The translations under genes and the position numbers were made by a program. Below the pieces are notes generated by a model. That model did no database searches. It saw only the letters and a program-made list of their open reading frames with translations, and had not been told where the DNA came from. A DNA stretch of 64,000 nt from Flavitalea sp966112615 (GTDB taxonomy: Bacteria; Bacteroidota; Bacteroidia; Chitinophagales; Chitinophagaceae): contig CBHWDO010000003.1 in the NCBI GenBank assembly GCA_966112615.1, positions 1-64,000 on the forward strand, in the 5' to 3' direction. Shown piece by piece: positions 63,802 through 64,000 of this stretch. Every line of letters starts with the position of its first letter. Within the stretch, counting starts at the first letter, position 1.

Positions 63802-64000
63802 TTATAATGACTGAAGGAATTTCATAGTATCAACTCCATCCGCATAATCCAGGATGCCCGGTTCCTGGGTCTTTCCGAATGGAATATGATTTTCACCAAC
63901 TATACATTGAACAGATTCATTTCCATCCAGGAAGTTTTCTACTTCTTTCAGGTTATCATAAAATTTATAATGCAATACACTGATCGCGGAGAACAGTTCT
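63802..64000 (-). CDS. Acyl-CoA reductase (LuxC-like), 3' end only
   Basis: The last 65 residues of a gene that enters from the right edge. The end IPFGKTQEPGILDYADGVDTMKFLQSL follows the C-terminus typical of the Bacteroidota acyl-CoA reductase (LuxC-like) proteins, in which PFG...P...DYADGVDT is conserved. The catalytic Cys region lies outside the window, so activity cannot be judged. Confidence 0.65.
   Translation of the reverse strand, partial: ELFSAISVLHYKFYDNLKEVENFLDGNESVQCIVGENHIPFGKTQEPGILDYADGVDTMKFLQSL

Overview
The window is chromosomal DNA from a member of the Bacteroidota, most likely the family Chitinophagaceae. Supporting signs are the rpoB-rpoC proteins, the STN/TonB receptor with a DUF4249 lipoprotein, tandem DUF1573 proteins, the prs-rplY-pth cluster, alpha/beta-fused 2-oxoacid dehydrogenase E1 proteins, weak Shine-Dalgarno signals and -7 boxes of the TAnnTTTG type. 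The family assignment is inference; no 16S gene is present.

Layout. 1-7.3 kb: rpoB (5' end cut off by the window) and rpoC. 7.4-12.3 kb: a Skp/OmpH protein, convergent radC, a small membrane protein, prs-rplY-pth and an FAH-family hydrolase. 12.4-15.3 kb: a fused E1 dehydrogenase and a transposase-derived protein that appears to have lost its catalytic residues. 15.5-21.6 kb: a four-gene outer-membrane operon (secreted protein, STN/TonB receptor, DUF4249 lipoprotein, MG2-like protein). 21.65-28.4 kb: a 6.75-kb, visibly AT-rich integrated element in the 3' half of an elongator tRNA-Met gene. It is flanked by 49-bp perfect direct repeats and carries a tyrosine recombinase, an RHS/YD-repeat protein ending in a putative HExxH metallopeptidase toxin, and a small lipoprotein that may be its immunity protein. 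28.5-31.5 kb: a metallophosphoesterase, a nucleotidyltransferase-like protein, an Hpt protein and the wreck of a hybrid histidine kinase. 31.5-36.8 kb: a TolC-HlyD-ABC export operon with a divergent TetR regulator. 36.8-41.3 kb: a histidine kinase/response regulator pair, an aminotransferase and two DUF1573 proteins. 41.5-45.5 kb: a second fused E1, a small membrane protein, YebC and a Pvc16-like protein. 45.5-51.5 kb: an amino-acid permease and a + strand run of DAACS symporter, DedA, MFS transporter and GT9 glycosyltransferase. 51.6-57.6 kb: mdh, a thioredoxin-like protein, a BlaI/BlaR1-type pair with clear operator dyads, efp and accB-accC. 57.7-64 kb: an outer-membrane barrel, ispH, a GH13 enzyme, a DegP-type protease, a class-C serine hydrolase and the 3' end of an acyl-CoA reductase-like gene.

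Points of most interest. The tRNA-targeted RHS toxin/immunity island is the clearest accessory system. A family of purine-rich repeats sits directly behind the stop codons of four genes, always in convergent 3' regions. Other points are the domesticated IS1595-like transposase, an export ABC protein whose nucleotide-binding domain has lost most catalytic motifs, three dyad operators in front of blaI, an EF-P without the usual KPGKG tip loop encoded next to a polyproline-rich M56 protein, and two -7 boxes that suggest leaderless transcripts. All family calls come from reading motifs by eye; no database search was possible.
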